A program made the translations under genes and the position numbers. The notes below the pieces were generated by a model. That model saw nothing but the letters and a program-made list of their open reading frames with translations. It was not told the DNA's origin and made no database searches. A DNA stretch of 64,000 nucleotides from Chromobotia macracanthus (taxonomy: Eukaryota; Chordata; Actinopteri; Cypriniformes; Botiidae), in NCBI GenBank assembly GCA_036877525.1, contig JAZGTH010000008.1, positions 9,470,501 through 9,534,500 of the forward strand. Direction: 5' to 3'. Positions within the stretch are counted from its first letter, which is position 1. Each line of letters starts with the position of its first letter. Shown in pieces: positions 21,500 through 35,300 of this stretch.

Positions 21500-21800
21500 T
21501 TAAATGTGTGTGTGTGTGTGTGTTGGTTGGCTTTACTTAACCATATATTGGGGATAAATTTGTACCCAAAAGTCAGCAAAACCTGACAACTCTGAGCAAA
21601 ACCCCCTTCTGGGGATGTCCTCATTTGTAAAATTACTTTAAAAATATAGTAAAAATGCAAAAGGTTTTCTGTTAATGTTAAGATTAGAGTGTGGGTTAGG
21701 TTATATTGTTTATAACTAGCTGTGTATAAAAGCAAGAGAAGTCTATGGAATGTCCCCATTTAGATAATAGATAAGTGTGTGAGAGTGAGTGAGAGAGAGT
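21500..21800. repeat. TGTCCCCA-type interspersed repeat with TG run
   Basis: A TG run (21505-21522) opens the repeat. TTGGGGATAAATTTGTACCC, GGGGATGTCCTCATTTG, AGTGTGGGTTAGG and AGTCTATGGAATGTCCCCAT follow, then TGTGTGAGAGTGAG. This block order is that of a repeat widespread in fish introns. The stretch at 10023-10230 looks like a degenerate reverse copy. Confidence 0.55.
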
Positions 21801-21907
21801 GTATTCAGTATGTCACCACATAGTGCAACATGCAGTCTAGATGGTTATCAGAAGGTGTGTTTGATAACTCAAGTGGTCAGCACCTGAGGGGCTGGAAGAG
21901 CAGTGGT

Positions 21908-21986
21908 AGGGGCTCAGAGGAGGGGGGTACAACACAGAGCAGAAGGAGGGGCTCAGAGGAGAGGGGTACAACATAGGGCAAGTAGG
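21908..21986 (+). repeat. Two-unit tandem duplication, about 40 bp
   Basis: GGGGCTCAGAGGAGGGGGGT with ACAACACAGAGCA is followed at once by GGGGCTCAGAGGAGAGGGGT with ACAACATAGGGCA. These are two nearly identical purine-rich units. Confidence 0.8.
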
Positions 21987-24900
21987 TGCTTGTTCCATAG
22001 CTAAGATATGGTTCCGGGGTACAAATTGTATGCAAAAAAATCACATGGAGTGTATGCTCTATGCACTGTGTATAAGTCTCATTAGTGCCCTGTATATTTT
22101 GAAGGAAACTTGAAATATATCAAGAGGCTTTAGACTAATCTTAGATGTTGATTTTTCTAAACCCCCCCCAGACAGAACCATCACAGCGCTCAGATCATGA
22201 GAACAGAGCTATTGCTTTTAAAGGGCAGTATGTTTTGTTAATTACTATCCTGCTGCTGGTGCAGGAATGTTCGCTTGCACAACACACTTGCGTAACCTGT
22301 TTTAGCGTCAGCCCATCAAATACTATATGCTCACATTTTCCATTCCAGCATGGAGAAAAACACAGTACAAACCCTGAAAAATATCAGTAAGCAGAAATCG
22401 CATGGATACTTTTGACCTACTTCTGTGTCAGTCCTTTCTAATAAGCAAAACTTTAATGAAACCAAAGCAGCAGACACAGAAATGGGACCCGCGTTCCAAA
22501 AGCAACTGTTTTTTATCTATTTTTGTTCCGTTATAAACCTTTATCATGTGGTTTAACACAGCAGAACAAGAAACCATCAAGAAAGCATTCATAATAGAAT
22601 TTTCCCAGTGGATATTGTATTTATAACCTAATTTCTCATTAATAAACTCATACCTTAAAGTATTTTGCCATAATTATTTTCCATAACACTTTAAAGTAAA
22701 TACTGCTAGCCATGTTGTGTCAGATTTGCACACACAGCAGGTGATGACTGCCATCTCATTGTTATTTCTTTGTAATATGTATAATTACACCGTTTTCAGG
22801 GAATTATTATTCTTGGAGAGAGTCACAATAGAGCAAAAAATCCCCTCAATTTACTTAAGTTTTTTTATATTTATTTTAGAATGTTTAGAGAGGCTAGACA
22901 TTACTCTGTCTGGAAAAGTCTATTACACAATAAAAGCTGTTTATCAGAAACATTATCAGTAAATCATTTGCAGTGTGCCATATTAAACCATATAAAAAAA
23001 GAGTCTAAATCAAGACACAACCTGCAGAGGATCAAAGATGAAATGGGAGCCCTGAGCAACAGACTACACAGAGAGCAACACCTCTGAAGGGGTAAGAGAT
23101 AGCTATTCATTAAAATGTCTGTGTGTTCACAAACGGTTGTGGTGAGATCTGGGGGACAGTAGGTGTCAGGAGGTAGCCTGGAGGAGAGAGAGGCCACACT
23201 GGACCGAGAAGAATTTGCCCGTGAGGAAAACACATAAAAAGTACAGTTCTGAAATCAGATCTCAGGTTTTTCATGTATTCAGTAATGCAGAGCAACTGAT
23301 CTTAGATCATTTGCAAATGGGAGCAGAACAGAGGCCTTTTCAAATTTTAATTGCAGGCCTTAGATGGGTTTATTTTTATTTGTTCTATCCAGCTTGCATA
23401 CATGCTATTAAAATGAAAGTGTCCTTATGCATAGATATTCTGTAACTCATCTCTTTACCTGTCAAAGCAAAGCAAGATTTAGACAGACATCCATCCAGCT
23501 AAACCAAGTGTCACACAGAATTTCAAACTGATTCACACTTCTCCGAGCTATTAAACTGACTACACATTGCTCTGATAACCAGCTCCTTCTGTCTGGTTTA
23601 TTGCACACAATTTTGACCTAACCAGGTCAACCACACTGAACTCTCAGTCATGAGACATAAATATCCAAAGTTTTTGAAGGATTATTTAGAACTGTTTTTC
23701 ATTCACCAAGGTCTCTCAAAGTTAGTTAAAACATAAAAAACATTATTCTAAAGTTGTTAGTGGTATGTAAAAATGTTACAGATTTAATAAAATTCCTTAA
23801 TAACCTTATCAATAACTTTATATAATAACTTATAACCAAGCAATAATGTGAATACAACATCTAAAAAACTGGATGTTTTGAACATGCCTAGAACATTTTT
23901 GTTACTTAATGGAAGGGAAATGTTCTTACAACCTCAAATAAATTCATCAGAGTCTTGGTGGTCCACAGCGGTTTCTCACCTGACCACAGATCAGTGCATC
24001 AATTCACACAGTGGGCATCAGAGCAGAGGCTTCACTGCTGTTAAATGTAGCTTAACATTCAGCTGGCGTAAGGAAATCTTGTCACTTAATCGCATTGGGT
24101 GAGATTTGATTCAACGTTTCTGGGTCTGTGAGATCAAACATTTATTAAAACTCTTTTTGTCTTTTATCATCTCATCTTTTAAAATAGCTTTTGATGGATG
24201 GGTTACTTTGATTTTTAGGCACACGTACACTCTCAATCCTTTCCATCATTTAATTTATTTATTTTCTATGAATAATTTTACATTTTTAAAATTGTATTTA
24301 ATTAATTGCTAGCACTAGATTTGCCATCAGAAACACCAAGGAAAAACTCCATGGTAAGATTATAGAAAATTAACCTTCACTCACTTATGGCACTTCATTA
24401 TAACATTATGCTTAATAACAATATTAATTTATAAATAATTTATAATTCTCTGTCATAATTTATAAATGCATCATTTTTATTCATTTTTACCTATGCTTTT
24501 TAAGTCACCGCAAAGAAATTACTTCATAATATATTTAAGCTTGATGACCATCATGTTATTAAAAATAATGTTTACTCCTCCCACTTTTTCCCATTATTTT
24601 AATTAGGCACCAGGAGAGAGGGAAAAAATAACAATAACAGGGGTGCATTATTAATTTGATATCATCAATGACAGGAATGCTGTGGAATGTATCTCCAAAT
24701 CTTTTCCGACAGCAAATCATCTGGACAGTTTTCCTTCCATATCTAATAATGTTTTTCTGTGCACTCCTCTGAATAATGGATTATCTTTTTCCATGTTTGA
24801 CAGATCTTCATTATACCCAGATTCCATCCTTGTTCTCTCAACTATTCCATCTCTTCATTAAATTAGAAAAATGGTTTCTCACTCCCAGTCTTAAGACTGA

Positions 24901-25470
24901 ATGCATCCTCGAGCTGGTTCACCAGTCATAATTATAGTAAACAGTACACTATAGAAATTTAAAGCTTTATAAAACATAAAATGATTGTGTTCACTCACCA
25001 GAGCACAGGTGCAGATAAAAACGAAGATCCTTTTTTAAATGCAGAACCTATTGTATTTTTTATAACTTTGGGAAAAATAGCATCATTTAACTTCTTTAAC
25101 TTTAAATATATCATGTGACAGAATCAATAAATGCAATTTTATATGTTCACGATTTATATCACATAGCATTGTTTTATTGGCCCGCCTGAAGCAGTCAGTT
25201 GCTTGGAACTGATTCTTTTGTCCAAGATAAACAGTTTAGTAATAACAAACATTTCCATTGCCTGTTCATTTTCCAGTTTGTTTGGCTTCATGGCTTTCTC
25301 TGTGCCATTGTAATGTATTTCAGCAACAGTTCATGATTACAGACAGTCTGGCCAAAAGCCCCAATAGAAACTTTTAATTATGATAAGTTTTTGTAGTGTA
25401 AAGATGCTTTGATCCTTTTTCAGTTGTATAAAACACAACCCATTGCTGAGAATATTTTACAATTAAAGGC

Positions 25471-25475
<5 letters not shown>
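21987..25475. other. Intergenic region
   Basis: No gene is recognised. It is AT-rich sequence with one CCCAGCTAACA family fragment at 23709-23940. The open frames are short and have no recognisable domains. Confidence 0.55.
23709..23940 (+). mobile_element. CCCAGCTAACA TIR element, copy 9 (termini decayed)
   Basis: It keeps CTCTCAAAGTTAG, CATTATTCTAAAGTTGTTAG, AACCAAGCAATAATGTGAAT, ACTGGATGTTTTGAACATGC and TTGTTACTTAATGG in family order. The CCCAGCTAACA ends are not recognisable. Confidence 0.68.

Positions 25476-25504
<29 letters not shown>
25476..25504. repeat. AT microsatellite
   Basis: Uninterrupted (AT)n of about 29 bp. It is followed at 25505-25575 by GGGCCCCTTTGAAAG and GCCTCCTAGTTAGCCCC, a short stretch that resembles 46500-46572 and is probably an interspersed repeat fragment. 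Confidence 0.85.
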
Positions 25505-25507
<3 letters not shown>

Positions 25508-25628
25508 GCCCCTTTGAAAGTTTTTTGAGGCCTCCTAGTTAGCCCCAGCCCCCTGGTTGACAAACACTGATTTATGCCCTTATACCAAAACCCTTGATTT
25601 ATGACCTTATACCAAAACTCTAAATATT

Positions 25629-25775
25629 CCTGTAGCTCAATTGGTAGAGCATTGCCTTAGCAGCGCAAAGGTTGTGGGTTTGATTTTCAGGGACCACATG
25701 TACTGATAAATTGTATATCTTGACTACACTGTAAGTTGCTATGGATACAAGCATCTGCCAAATGCCTAAATGTAA
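25629..25775 (+). mobile_element. tRNA-derived SINE with full tail
   Basis: The A-box TAGCTCAATTGG fits consensus. The B-box region GGGTTTGATTTTC is decayed. A GTACTGATAAATTGTATATC linker leads to the tail CTGTAAGTTGCTATGGATAC and GCATCTGCCAAATGCCTAAA. Length is about 147 bp. It is the same SINE type as at 16058. Confidence 0.85.
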
Positions 25776-27074
25776 GTATGTTTAGCAAATATGAATACAA
25801 ACAATGTATCAGCACTTCAACAGCTAAAACTCATGTCGTATCTACAATGTCAAGCACAGGTGTTCTATCAGTTTTGCATATAACAAGTAACCCCTGACCC
25901 CTCCGCATGCCTTTGCTTATTGAACAGTGCGATTATCTTATCAGTAAGCACTGCATCCACACTCTCCAGTCCATCAGCATATCTGCTGGTGAATCAGGGT
26001 GGTGATTTATGAACCAGCACAGCAGTGCCGGAGCTTGTACACAAACAGCGGCATACTTGTTTGTGTGCTCAACGCCATAATGCAAATGTTTTCAGCCATA
26101 AAGTGTCAGCTTGATTGATGGTGGGTGGATATTTATATCTCAAGTGCCGTCCTCCCCTTCTGTGCGATAAGAGGTGTGTTTGTCTTTGCTAGGCTGATGG
26201 GTTGTAACATCTGAGAAGACAACCAAGCCCGCTGATGTCACCCTGTCTGTGGATGGAATGTTCCCAGTGACTTCATACTGCTCCATAATCACAAGGTGCA
26301 TGTTTGTTTGTTTTTTGTTGGTGTTTTTGTTTTTCCTCCCATACTTGAAAGGATGTTCAGACGTGGTGATGCTTGTTTATTTCGTTGCAGTTTTTCCTAT
26401 TTTACGCCACCAATTTGGACACGCTTGAACCCAGCAAATCCCCAGCATGCATGGGAAAGGGAACTCTTTTAAAATGTGTTAAAAACTTCACCTCATGAGG
26501 TCGGTTGGTCGGCTGAGCTGTAACTAGTCCAAGATTGGCCTTAACCAATAATAATAATAATAATACCTTAACAAAGCTAAAATACAAAATGGGGTTGATT
26601 TGCTTAACAATTGCCATTCTTCAAAACAGCAATAGTATAGATTAGGTTTGTCCAAACTTTTCACAGGGTAATCACCTGATGAAAAGTAGAGAAACTGACT
26701 TTTTAATAAATAAATCAGGATTTGTTTAAAAGATCTGAACAACATTACAATGCATCATGTAAATATGCTTAACTCTCTTTACTTTAGCCATTGCTGGATA
26801 ATCAAACTACTCGTGGCCACTAGAGGGAGCTCCGCTTATGTCCAGATCTTCAAACTACATGGTGTGTAAAATAAACTGGTGAGACTGGAGATGGCAGGAG
26901 GAGGTCAGCTGAGATCCTCATCATCGATACATTCACTGTTGTGTCATCTGTGTTTAATGTGACCCACCTTCACACTACATCTGCGTCTGAAACAAATGAA
27001 CGCGTTCAGACTGCTGCGACTGTCCGCAGTGATGACGTTTCTTCAGCCCGCGGTGACGTCACTCTGCCCCCACA
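25776..27074. other. Intergenic region
   Basis: No gene and no clear repeat other than a short (AAT)n at 26545. There is nothing else I can support. Confidence 0.55.
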
Positions 27075-27687
<613 letters not shown>

Positions 27688-30600
27688 ATTTTTTTAATTA
27701 TCGGGCAAGTAAATGTAACCAAAACATAAAGACGCCATTTCTGCGCTGACTAGAATAGGCGGAAAGATTTGCGCGTGTCGTGAGGACACATGCGGGAATT
27801 TTGTGGACGGGGTGGGAAGCTGGAGGACGTCCCCTGACAGCAGTGGCTTGTTATTTTCCGTAAATTGGGTTGTTCCCAGGAACTTGTGCTGGTGGTGTTC
27901 CAAAGCAGGCCGTGGAAAATATGCCACCTGTTAGGGGTGGTACCGCAGGACGATGTCCAGGCACTGGTCTGCCGTTAACTATTTTTGGATATCGGGGTGG
28001 TGGTGATGTTTCTTGTATAAAAATAGAGAAGTATAGCAAAAGTAACACAAACTGTTCAGATGATGCGCAGCTACATGCACGTAGATAACATACACACATT
28101 CAGTTTTGTATCACATTCAATGACCTCATTCTTCTAAACTGCATATTTTAGACCATCTCCATAGGAGTTGTGGACATGTATAGCATTGACCTTCTCCCCC
28201 TTTATGAATTTTGTTTATTGTACATATCTTTAAGTTTAATGCACATAGCAGATCCACACAATTGTTTTGGCCGCACAGCTGCCTCACCTCAGAAAGCACA
28301 GGGAATGTGACTACATGAGACTGCGCCTCTTGCATTTACTCCGTGCAACTTCACTTTGTATCTTGTGAAATCTCTTGCATTGTGGAGCGTCAGGGCTGTG
28401 CACTTTGCTTATCTGCCCGATCTGTTCGCTTTGAGGACTTAGATAAGGGAAAGAGTGAGCACGTCTGATTCTCATCTTGCCCAGTCAATGGCCTAACCTT
28501 CCTGAGTACAAACACTTTCATTCATAGTCTCTTATCTCCACTTAAAGGCCTGAGATGTTGTGAGACACAGGGACTGTGTTCTTTGTTGGAAGTGTGGGAC
28601 AGTTTGGTTTTGCATCTTTGAGTTATCGGAACAGAACTGATGTCATGTGTTGATGTCATATGTCAGCTTTTGTTATATGTATAATTATTTTAAAATATTT
28701 TTAGTTCATTCATCAGTAAATGTCTTTGTTGAATTGTATTAATTAGAAATGAGCTCCTAATTAACTCTTGTTCTCTTGGTTTTTCCCCTGAGGCTGGTGA
28801 TAAATTGCTTCTCCATGCTGTTTGGAGAAGCGGCACTTGTGGATTAAGATCAGAGCAGACAGAGTTCTGGTTTACGCAGTTCGTCTGTTCGCAAGCTCAT
28901 TTATCCACCCTAGTGGTGCGAGATTCCATCATACCACAGAGTTGCCTTTGTTAGGTAAGCAACACCAACACAGGCGATTTTCTCCGGGGTATTTTTCAGA
29001 AAGATGGCGAAGTTTCACTGATGCGTTGCTGTACCAAAGAGCATATTCAAGTTGTGACGCGTACGTGAGGTGTGGGGATCAGATCCGAATAAGAAAAATC
29101 ATTTGCGAACTATTGTGAAGAAAGCTTAGTGGGACTTTGTTGCAAACACTCTGTACCAAGATCATTTAAACTGAGTTGTTTTTTTGATCATTTGGAATTC
29201 AATGTCTTTTTACTGCCTTGAAATGTTTTAAAGATGAAATCTAGGTTTGCTACCAAACTGAGCTCTGTGTTTTGACATGTAATGGCAAAAGCATTCCTAA
29301 CGTGCATAGTCGCATCAAAGCATAACACACATTACGTTCTATAAGGCTTTCTCTTACGTGTGTTTTTTGCGTTTAATTTATATATGTGGCAATTAACTGG
29401 AGTTCACCCAGAAAGAGGAGCATACATTTTCAAGCTCCATCACGCTTTTCTGCATGTAAAATTAAAATGAAGAAAGCCCAATAGTGCAAGTATGATTCAG
29501 CATAATGTTAGAGCATCATCTTGTACGCCTCTTGTTGAATTGTAGGTTTATTTGTTCCAATACTTTTTATACATGGCCCACATCTATCTGCACCATCCTG
29601 AGATTTTGTTAATGATTACTGATTAAAGTGCTTGAGTGTGATTTGCACACTTCGTGCGAAAAACCCCTAAGACGCTTTGGATTTTTATATTACCCTGATT
29701 AGTGTGTCTTCATTTGCAGGTGATATGTTAACGAGAGTTCACCAAACCGCTGCGGGAATTTCCATCAGCAAAACCTCACAGATACGCTCATCTTTGTTTT
29801 GAATTTTCATCTCTGTCTGATCCGGCGTCTTGTTTATTGTTCTGCAAAGGTTTTTGCGAAATGCTTGCCCAAGGCATGTTATGTGCTTTCAAGAACAACT
29901 TTAGGGTTTTTGCGTTCGTCGCCTCACCTATGAACAAGTTCCATTAGACAGTACATAATGTTTACCTAACTGACTGTCACTGCGACTGATAAATGTGAAA
30001 TCATATCACAGAGTTAGCAAAGACTGGATGTAGGGCAAGTTATGTAATTATCAAAATGAGAACAACCTTGAAGAACAGCATTGTAGACAGTGTACGACGC
30101 CAAAATCGTGTGGCCCTGTCAGTCTCAATGCAGCAAAGTCTATTGCACCGCTTACATAAACTTATTTACAAAGAAGGTTTGCCACTGCCGAGCAGACAAA
30201 CGTTCTTGAAGTGTAACCGCCAGCCGTTCATGTAATCATTCGTCTGCAACTTCAAGCTAAATGTCAAGTGAAAGTTAATGGTGGTGTTACACAATAGTGT
30301 TGTTTACTTCAGAAGTTGTGTTGTTCGGCTAATTTCATTAATCCCTTGCTGTGCGTGGCTTATTTCCCTCAGCATCTCTTCAAAGACGGTGCGGTTATCC
30401 AGTCATTCACTCAAACCCTGACATGATTTTACTCAACATTATTCAATTGAGATGCATGTTTACAGACGGTACACAAACCATTGAGGTTTATCATTCAGCT
30501 TCTGTGAGCTCAAGTAACAGCCACTTGCAAGCAAATTGTTTAATGAAACCTTAAAGATGTGAATGTATCGCAGTGTTGCGCGCTCATTGTGCACAGATTG

Positions 30601-30958
30601 GAATGTATTTTGAAAGGCTTTCGCTCAGGCTAATGGTTCAGATTAAGTTTCTCTCTCTTTCTCCAATACAGGCCTCGTCCAGAGACCACTAATGGTAGCA
30701 GTTTAAACTTTAGACTGCTTAGTTGCTGCCCACCTCGAAATGACTAAGTTGGCTCTACCTGAAAGACTGCATTGTGTGTTTAAAACCACCATGGTGATAC
30801 ACAACAGCACAGACCTTTAGCAGACCCACTTCTAGCAGTTTTACTTTATTGAATTTGTGAGTAAATGTTTCATGTTCTAGTGCAGTGTTAATTACTATTC
30901 TTATTTCAATTCATTTTCCAGACACGTCAGAATAAAAAATAATCATGTCAGTTTTTAT

Positions 30959-31280
30959 TAAAGCTGCAATCTGTAACGTTTGCCTCTCTACCGCCATCTC
31001 TGTTTGAAACATAAAACTGCAGGAAAACACAAATGCTGCACCATCTAAAGTGCCAGGATATGTGAAATAGTAGCCAGATCTTCTTCTTTCTGTTTACCGA
31101 CGGTCATTTCACACAAAATCGGATTTGACAGCTCATATTATAAATCATTATTATAAACGTACCGTTGCGAATCGGGGTAAAGGGAAGGAGACTGTTCTCA
31201 ACACTACTTTGTCTCATGGACTTGCTCAATAACTGAATTTTGTTCATCTTTAACCAAAAACGTTACGGATTGCAGTTTTA
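30959..31280 (+). mobile_element. AAAGCTGCAATC TIR element, full copy 1
   Basis: It begins TAAAGCTGCAATCTGTAACG and ends CGTTACGGATTGCAGTTTTA, giving inverted termini of about 20 bp with few mismatches. Inner words shared with the 52049 copy: CTCTCTACCGCCAT, AAATAGTAGCCAGAT, CTGTTTAC and CTCAATAACTGAATTTTGTT. It has no coding capacity, so it is a nonautonomous DNA element. Confidence 0.85.
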
Positions 31281-31445
31281 AAAAGGATAAAAGCAATAAT
31301 CTGTAGAAGGTTAGGCATTACAACTGCAACAACAGCACGGTAACACTCGATAACTCAGCAATAATTAGTAGCATTGAAATAAACAGTAATTTAGTAAATG
31401 TTCAATAAATAAATGCATTAACAATACAAGACAATACAATACAAT

Positions 31446-31474
31446 ACAAAGCATCTGCCAAATGAATAAATGTA
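31446..31474 (+). mobile_element. SINE tail fragment
   Basis: ACAAAGCATCTGCCAAATGAATAAATGTAA-type tail without a tRNA head. It follows short AATAC repeats. Confidence 0.6.
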
Positions 31475-32013
31475 ATATTAATATTTGAAATTCAAATTCT
31501 TCTGTCAAGTTATACAGTTTCAAAGTAATTTTAATAAAGAATATGGAATGCCAAGAAGTTGGAACTATCTTTTTATTATTTTTTTTCCAGTGAGAATACT
31601 TTATACTTTAGGCACATAGAAAAGATTTATTAGTCTGTCTGTATATGCGCGATTTTCTAAGAAATGTTTTGATTGGGCTCTTGGCATCCATCTTGTCTTC
31701 CAGGATGTAACTCCTCAGTCTGTTTAGTGTGCGTGAAGCACTGTGCCATCCACGTACTGCACTGTGTGTTAGAAATCAACATGCAGCTCATTGAGCCAGC
31801 AGTCTCCATGGTTATGTGTGCTTTTGAAGCCCAGCCAAATGTGGGAGATGAATATCAGCTGGGGATCGTCTCCAAAAACATTGTTTTGTGCTGCAAGTCT
31901 GACAGAGAAGAGACCAGGTTAGAGCTCTCACTTCCTGCTTCAAGTTTTAGATTTAAGCCAGTGTTTCACATATACTTTTAATTACTGTTAGAACAGTTTT
32001 TTGTAACTGCTCC

Positions 32014-32323
32014 CCCAACCTACAGGGAATGTTCTTGGAACGTTGGCTAATCAGTTCTTAAACTGATGCACTGAACTGATCTAGAACAGTAACGTTCGTA
32101 GAATGTTTTTCAACCTAAAATATATCAAAAAGTGGAACGTTATAAAATGTTACAGGGCATAAAATGTTTGAATAACGTTCCATAACAAAGCAATAACATT
32201 AAAACATTTTAAAACTGGACATTTTGAATGTTCCTAGAACTTTTAAAATACATTTTCTAATGTTTTTTATACTTAATGGAAACATTAAGGTAACATTCTT
32301 ACGACCTAAAATTGTTAGCTGGG
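32014..32323 (+). mobile_element. CCCAGCTAACA TIR element, copy 10
   Basis: The left end is mutated (CCCAACCTACAGGGAATGTT). The body has GGAACGTTGGCTAAT and AACAAAGCAATAACATTAAA. The right end AAAATTGTTAGCTGGG is intact. Confidence 0.82.
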
Positions 32324-35300
32324 CAGTTGCTCCATAAAGTATTTGGACACTTAAGTCACACCTAAAATGTTTTAATGGCATTAGATGATAAATCAAACAA
32401 CATTTATTTAAAAGATAGCACAAGTGCAAATTCCCATGGGTACTATAGAATCAAAAAGTGTCTGCACACTGTGTCCAATTATGTCCGCAGAACTAAACCT
32501 GTGGTTACTCCACTGGGGCACCTATGTAAACTTTGAGGGTAACTGACTTACATGCCTATGGTTTAAATGACTTTGGGACCAATTGGTTGGGAGTACTGTG
32601 CTGTAATTTCTGAGAAAAAGTAATTTGCAGTTTCCATTTGGCTTGATGTTTTGTATGTAATGTGAAATGTACATTAAGTCTTAATATTATAAATCATGAA
32701 ATATAGTCTTAATACAGTCACTAAGTCTTTTCTTGTGGCCACTGTACAAGGTGAATCCGGTGTGTCAAACCAGACAAAAGAAAACTAGCAGTCTAAGTCA
32801 AGGTTATTTCGTGAGGGGTCATTGCAGAAGGGAATGATGGGGTGCCACCTGACCAGCCAACAAAGCCTGCCAATGCTTCCGTTCCATCAGATGTCTTTCG
32901 ACACGGCCCTAAGACACTCCGCCTCTGCTCCCCTTGAAGAGAAGCTTGAGGATTTTTCCCTCTTTAAACCTGAGTGGAAGGCATGTGAACTCCTCTGTTT
33001 ACCAAATAAGCCACGGGAGCTAAAGAATCCATTTCATGTAATAGTCATCATCAGGGGAAGATACTTTTTGTCTGGTGCGCGATGACTCAGGGAGCGAGCA
33101 GGAGAGAACGAGCTAGTCAGTGCAGGTATAATTGCAAAGGTTTGAATGATGAAGGGATTTTGTCTAGAACTAATAAAGCTTCAATTTGATGTGACCTTTG
33201 ATAATGAAATTGCAAGTGCTAAATCAAAACATTCCAGGGAGTTGAACCACGCTGTTCAGACCGCAAAACTCCAAAAACGTCGAAGAAAGGTCACAGACCT
33301 CCCTTAACTAGGTGGACAAGTAACAAATGTAGCTGGAACATGATTTAGGTGCCGACAGAAGAACACTGTTTGATATTATCTTAACTGTACTATAAATGAC
33401 ACCATAGTCCATCTGAATGAAGTGACTACATTTATTACAGCAGATCACGTCACAGCAGACATGATGCTCAAGTTACTCGCAGAATATATTGAAAGAAATT
33501 GACCAGCTGCTTTGCGAACACTTGCGCTACTTACCCTCGAGTTCTTGGGCAGGTGGAGAAGCGAGTTCTTATTTACCTTGGCTCTGAGCTTATCAGTAGA
33601 GATGGAAACTGTGTTATGAAAGACATATTTGTGGGTGGCCTTTTGCATGTTTGTGGTTAATGTGCTTGCAGACTTAAGCCTTTGTGGATGTTCAGCTAAC
33701 TGTGTCCATGTGCAAAGAAAATGTATTTAAAACGCTTTGAACTATCAGTGATGAGCAGTAACACTGCGTGATTTTTTTTCACCATTGGGAGTAGTAACAG
33801 TGTTAAAGTCCAGTTTATTCTAGCAAACTGGCTTGTTTGGACAGTTTGTATGGACACATTGGAACTGGTTTGAATTGGTTTGATTTACAAATTACTGTAG
33901 GCATCTCTCAAAAAGTGTGTCCATTTTACTTCATCATAGTCATTGAAATGGCTATTTATCCCTTTGCTTTTGTTATTAGTTAATATAGATTGTAAACAAC
34001 TAAACTTTGCTTCACAAAGCACTTGCTAACAAGTTCTTCCTCGTCTTGACTTGTTTGGTCCCGCTCTGTATTTTCGCATTACTTCATGTTTTTTCATCGC
34101 GTCAAGCTGTTGTTGTTTTCCATGCGGATGTTTAGTTCATGATTAGTCTGTCAAATTTTAAGGGTCTTCTCATGAGTCTTTAGAACTTTGCAGAAGCTAT
34201 ATTTATAGCTTTTATATATATATTTAGCTTTTTTGGGGTGGGGGGGTAAAAACAACATTGGTGCTGTCGTGAAATCCATCTCACTGCAGTCTGACTTTGC
34301 TCAAAAGCCGCTTCCATCTCAAGGTCAATGCAGTGTGATTGTTTAAGCAAAACACACTGCTTTACTGTAATTGATACAAAAATATCCTTCACTTTACAGA
34401 GCGTCTATAAAAGGGAATTAATTTGGGGATTAAGGAAACAGGAGAAGGGAAGAGAACTACCTCTGGTGAATGCTCTTTAACCAAGACTTTCAGCACCTGA
34501 CTGGCTGCAACAAAGGGTAATGATGGCGATGACTGATTCTGCTGCTGTCTCTCTGTGTGGCGCACAGTCCGCGCCTGTTTTACTGTCACGGTTCTCAGAG
34601 GCTCAGACTGGCTGTTACATTACCTCCAGCTCTCAATCAAAGCCCACTGTCAGGCCTCGGCCAAACACACGAGTGTGTTTCATCTGTTTGTCGTGATCTG
34701 AGAAAAAACGAGTCGGTCACTGATACATAGGGTTATGATTACAGGAGTCAGTCCAAAGTGAAAATGATAGAAGGATTGTCAAAGACTTTGAATTCTTTTT
34801 CAGGGGTTCATCTGACAGACTAAAATAATAAATAAATAAAAAATAATAACATTTTACAAAATAATACATCTATCTTAATTTTTTCTCCTGGGTAAGAAAA
34901 TAAAATGAACTGGTGATCAGACGGAGCCTTTTTCTGAAGTCTCCTGTATCTCAGATGCTCCTCAAATAGGAAAAAGTTGCATATGTGCCCATATGTTTTT
35001 CATCTGCCGTCCTTTTATTCTTATTGCTGTCTAGGAGAAACTAACATATTAAGAGATGTCATTTGTGATTTTTCTTTCTTATGGGTGAGCCTGGCAATCA
35101 CTGGATTTAGGTTATGACATCACTAGGTTGTGTGGCATTGTGGCTTTAATAACTCATAAATACTCTTTCTTACTCTTTCTCAACTCTTTCATGTGAGCAC
35201 TTCTCCATGACTGCCCAGTTTTTGTGGCCCTGACAAGTCGCAGTTGTAATGTGTGTTTTTGGTTTGAAAATACATTTTGGGCAATAACATTTTTAAGTTG

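Larger units (their letters stand above)
17901..21500. other. Intergenic region, proximal part
   Basis: No gene is recognised. Two full CCCAGCTAACA elements and one fragment lie here. Between 18230 and 18470 there is a GC-balanced, repeat-free block with CTCTAATTGTGCTTTCCATC and GATACAATTGG words that could be a conserved noncoding element. The rest shows nothing notable. Confidence 0.5.
27688..32013. other. Intergenic region
   Basis: No gene is recognised. It contains an AAAGCTGCAATC element at 30959-31280 and a SINE tail at 31446-31474. From 28100 to 30950 the sequence is unique to the eye, with no repeat family I know, and could hold regulatory elements. Confidence 0.5.

Noticed and set aside
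27870..28088. A glycine/proline-rich frame after the GATA array, with a frame on the other strand too
   Set aside because: It is short, with no domain, no splice partners and no repeat-family match; not reported as a gene.
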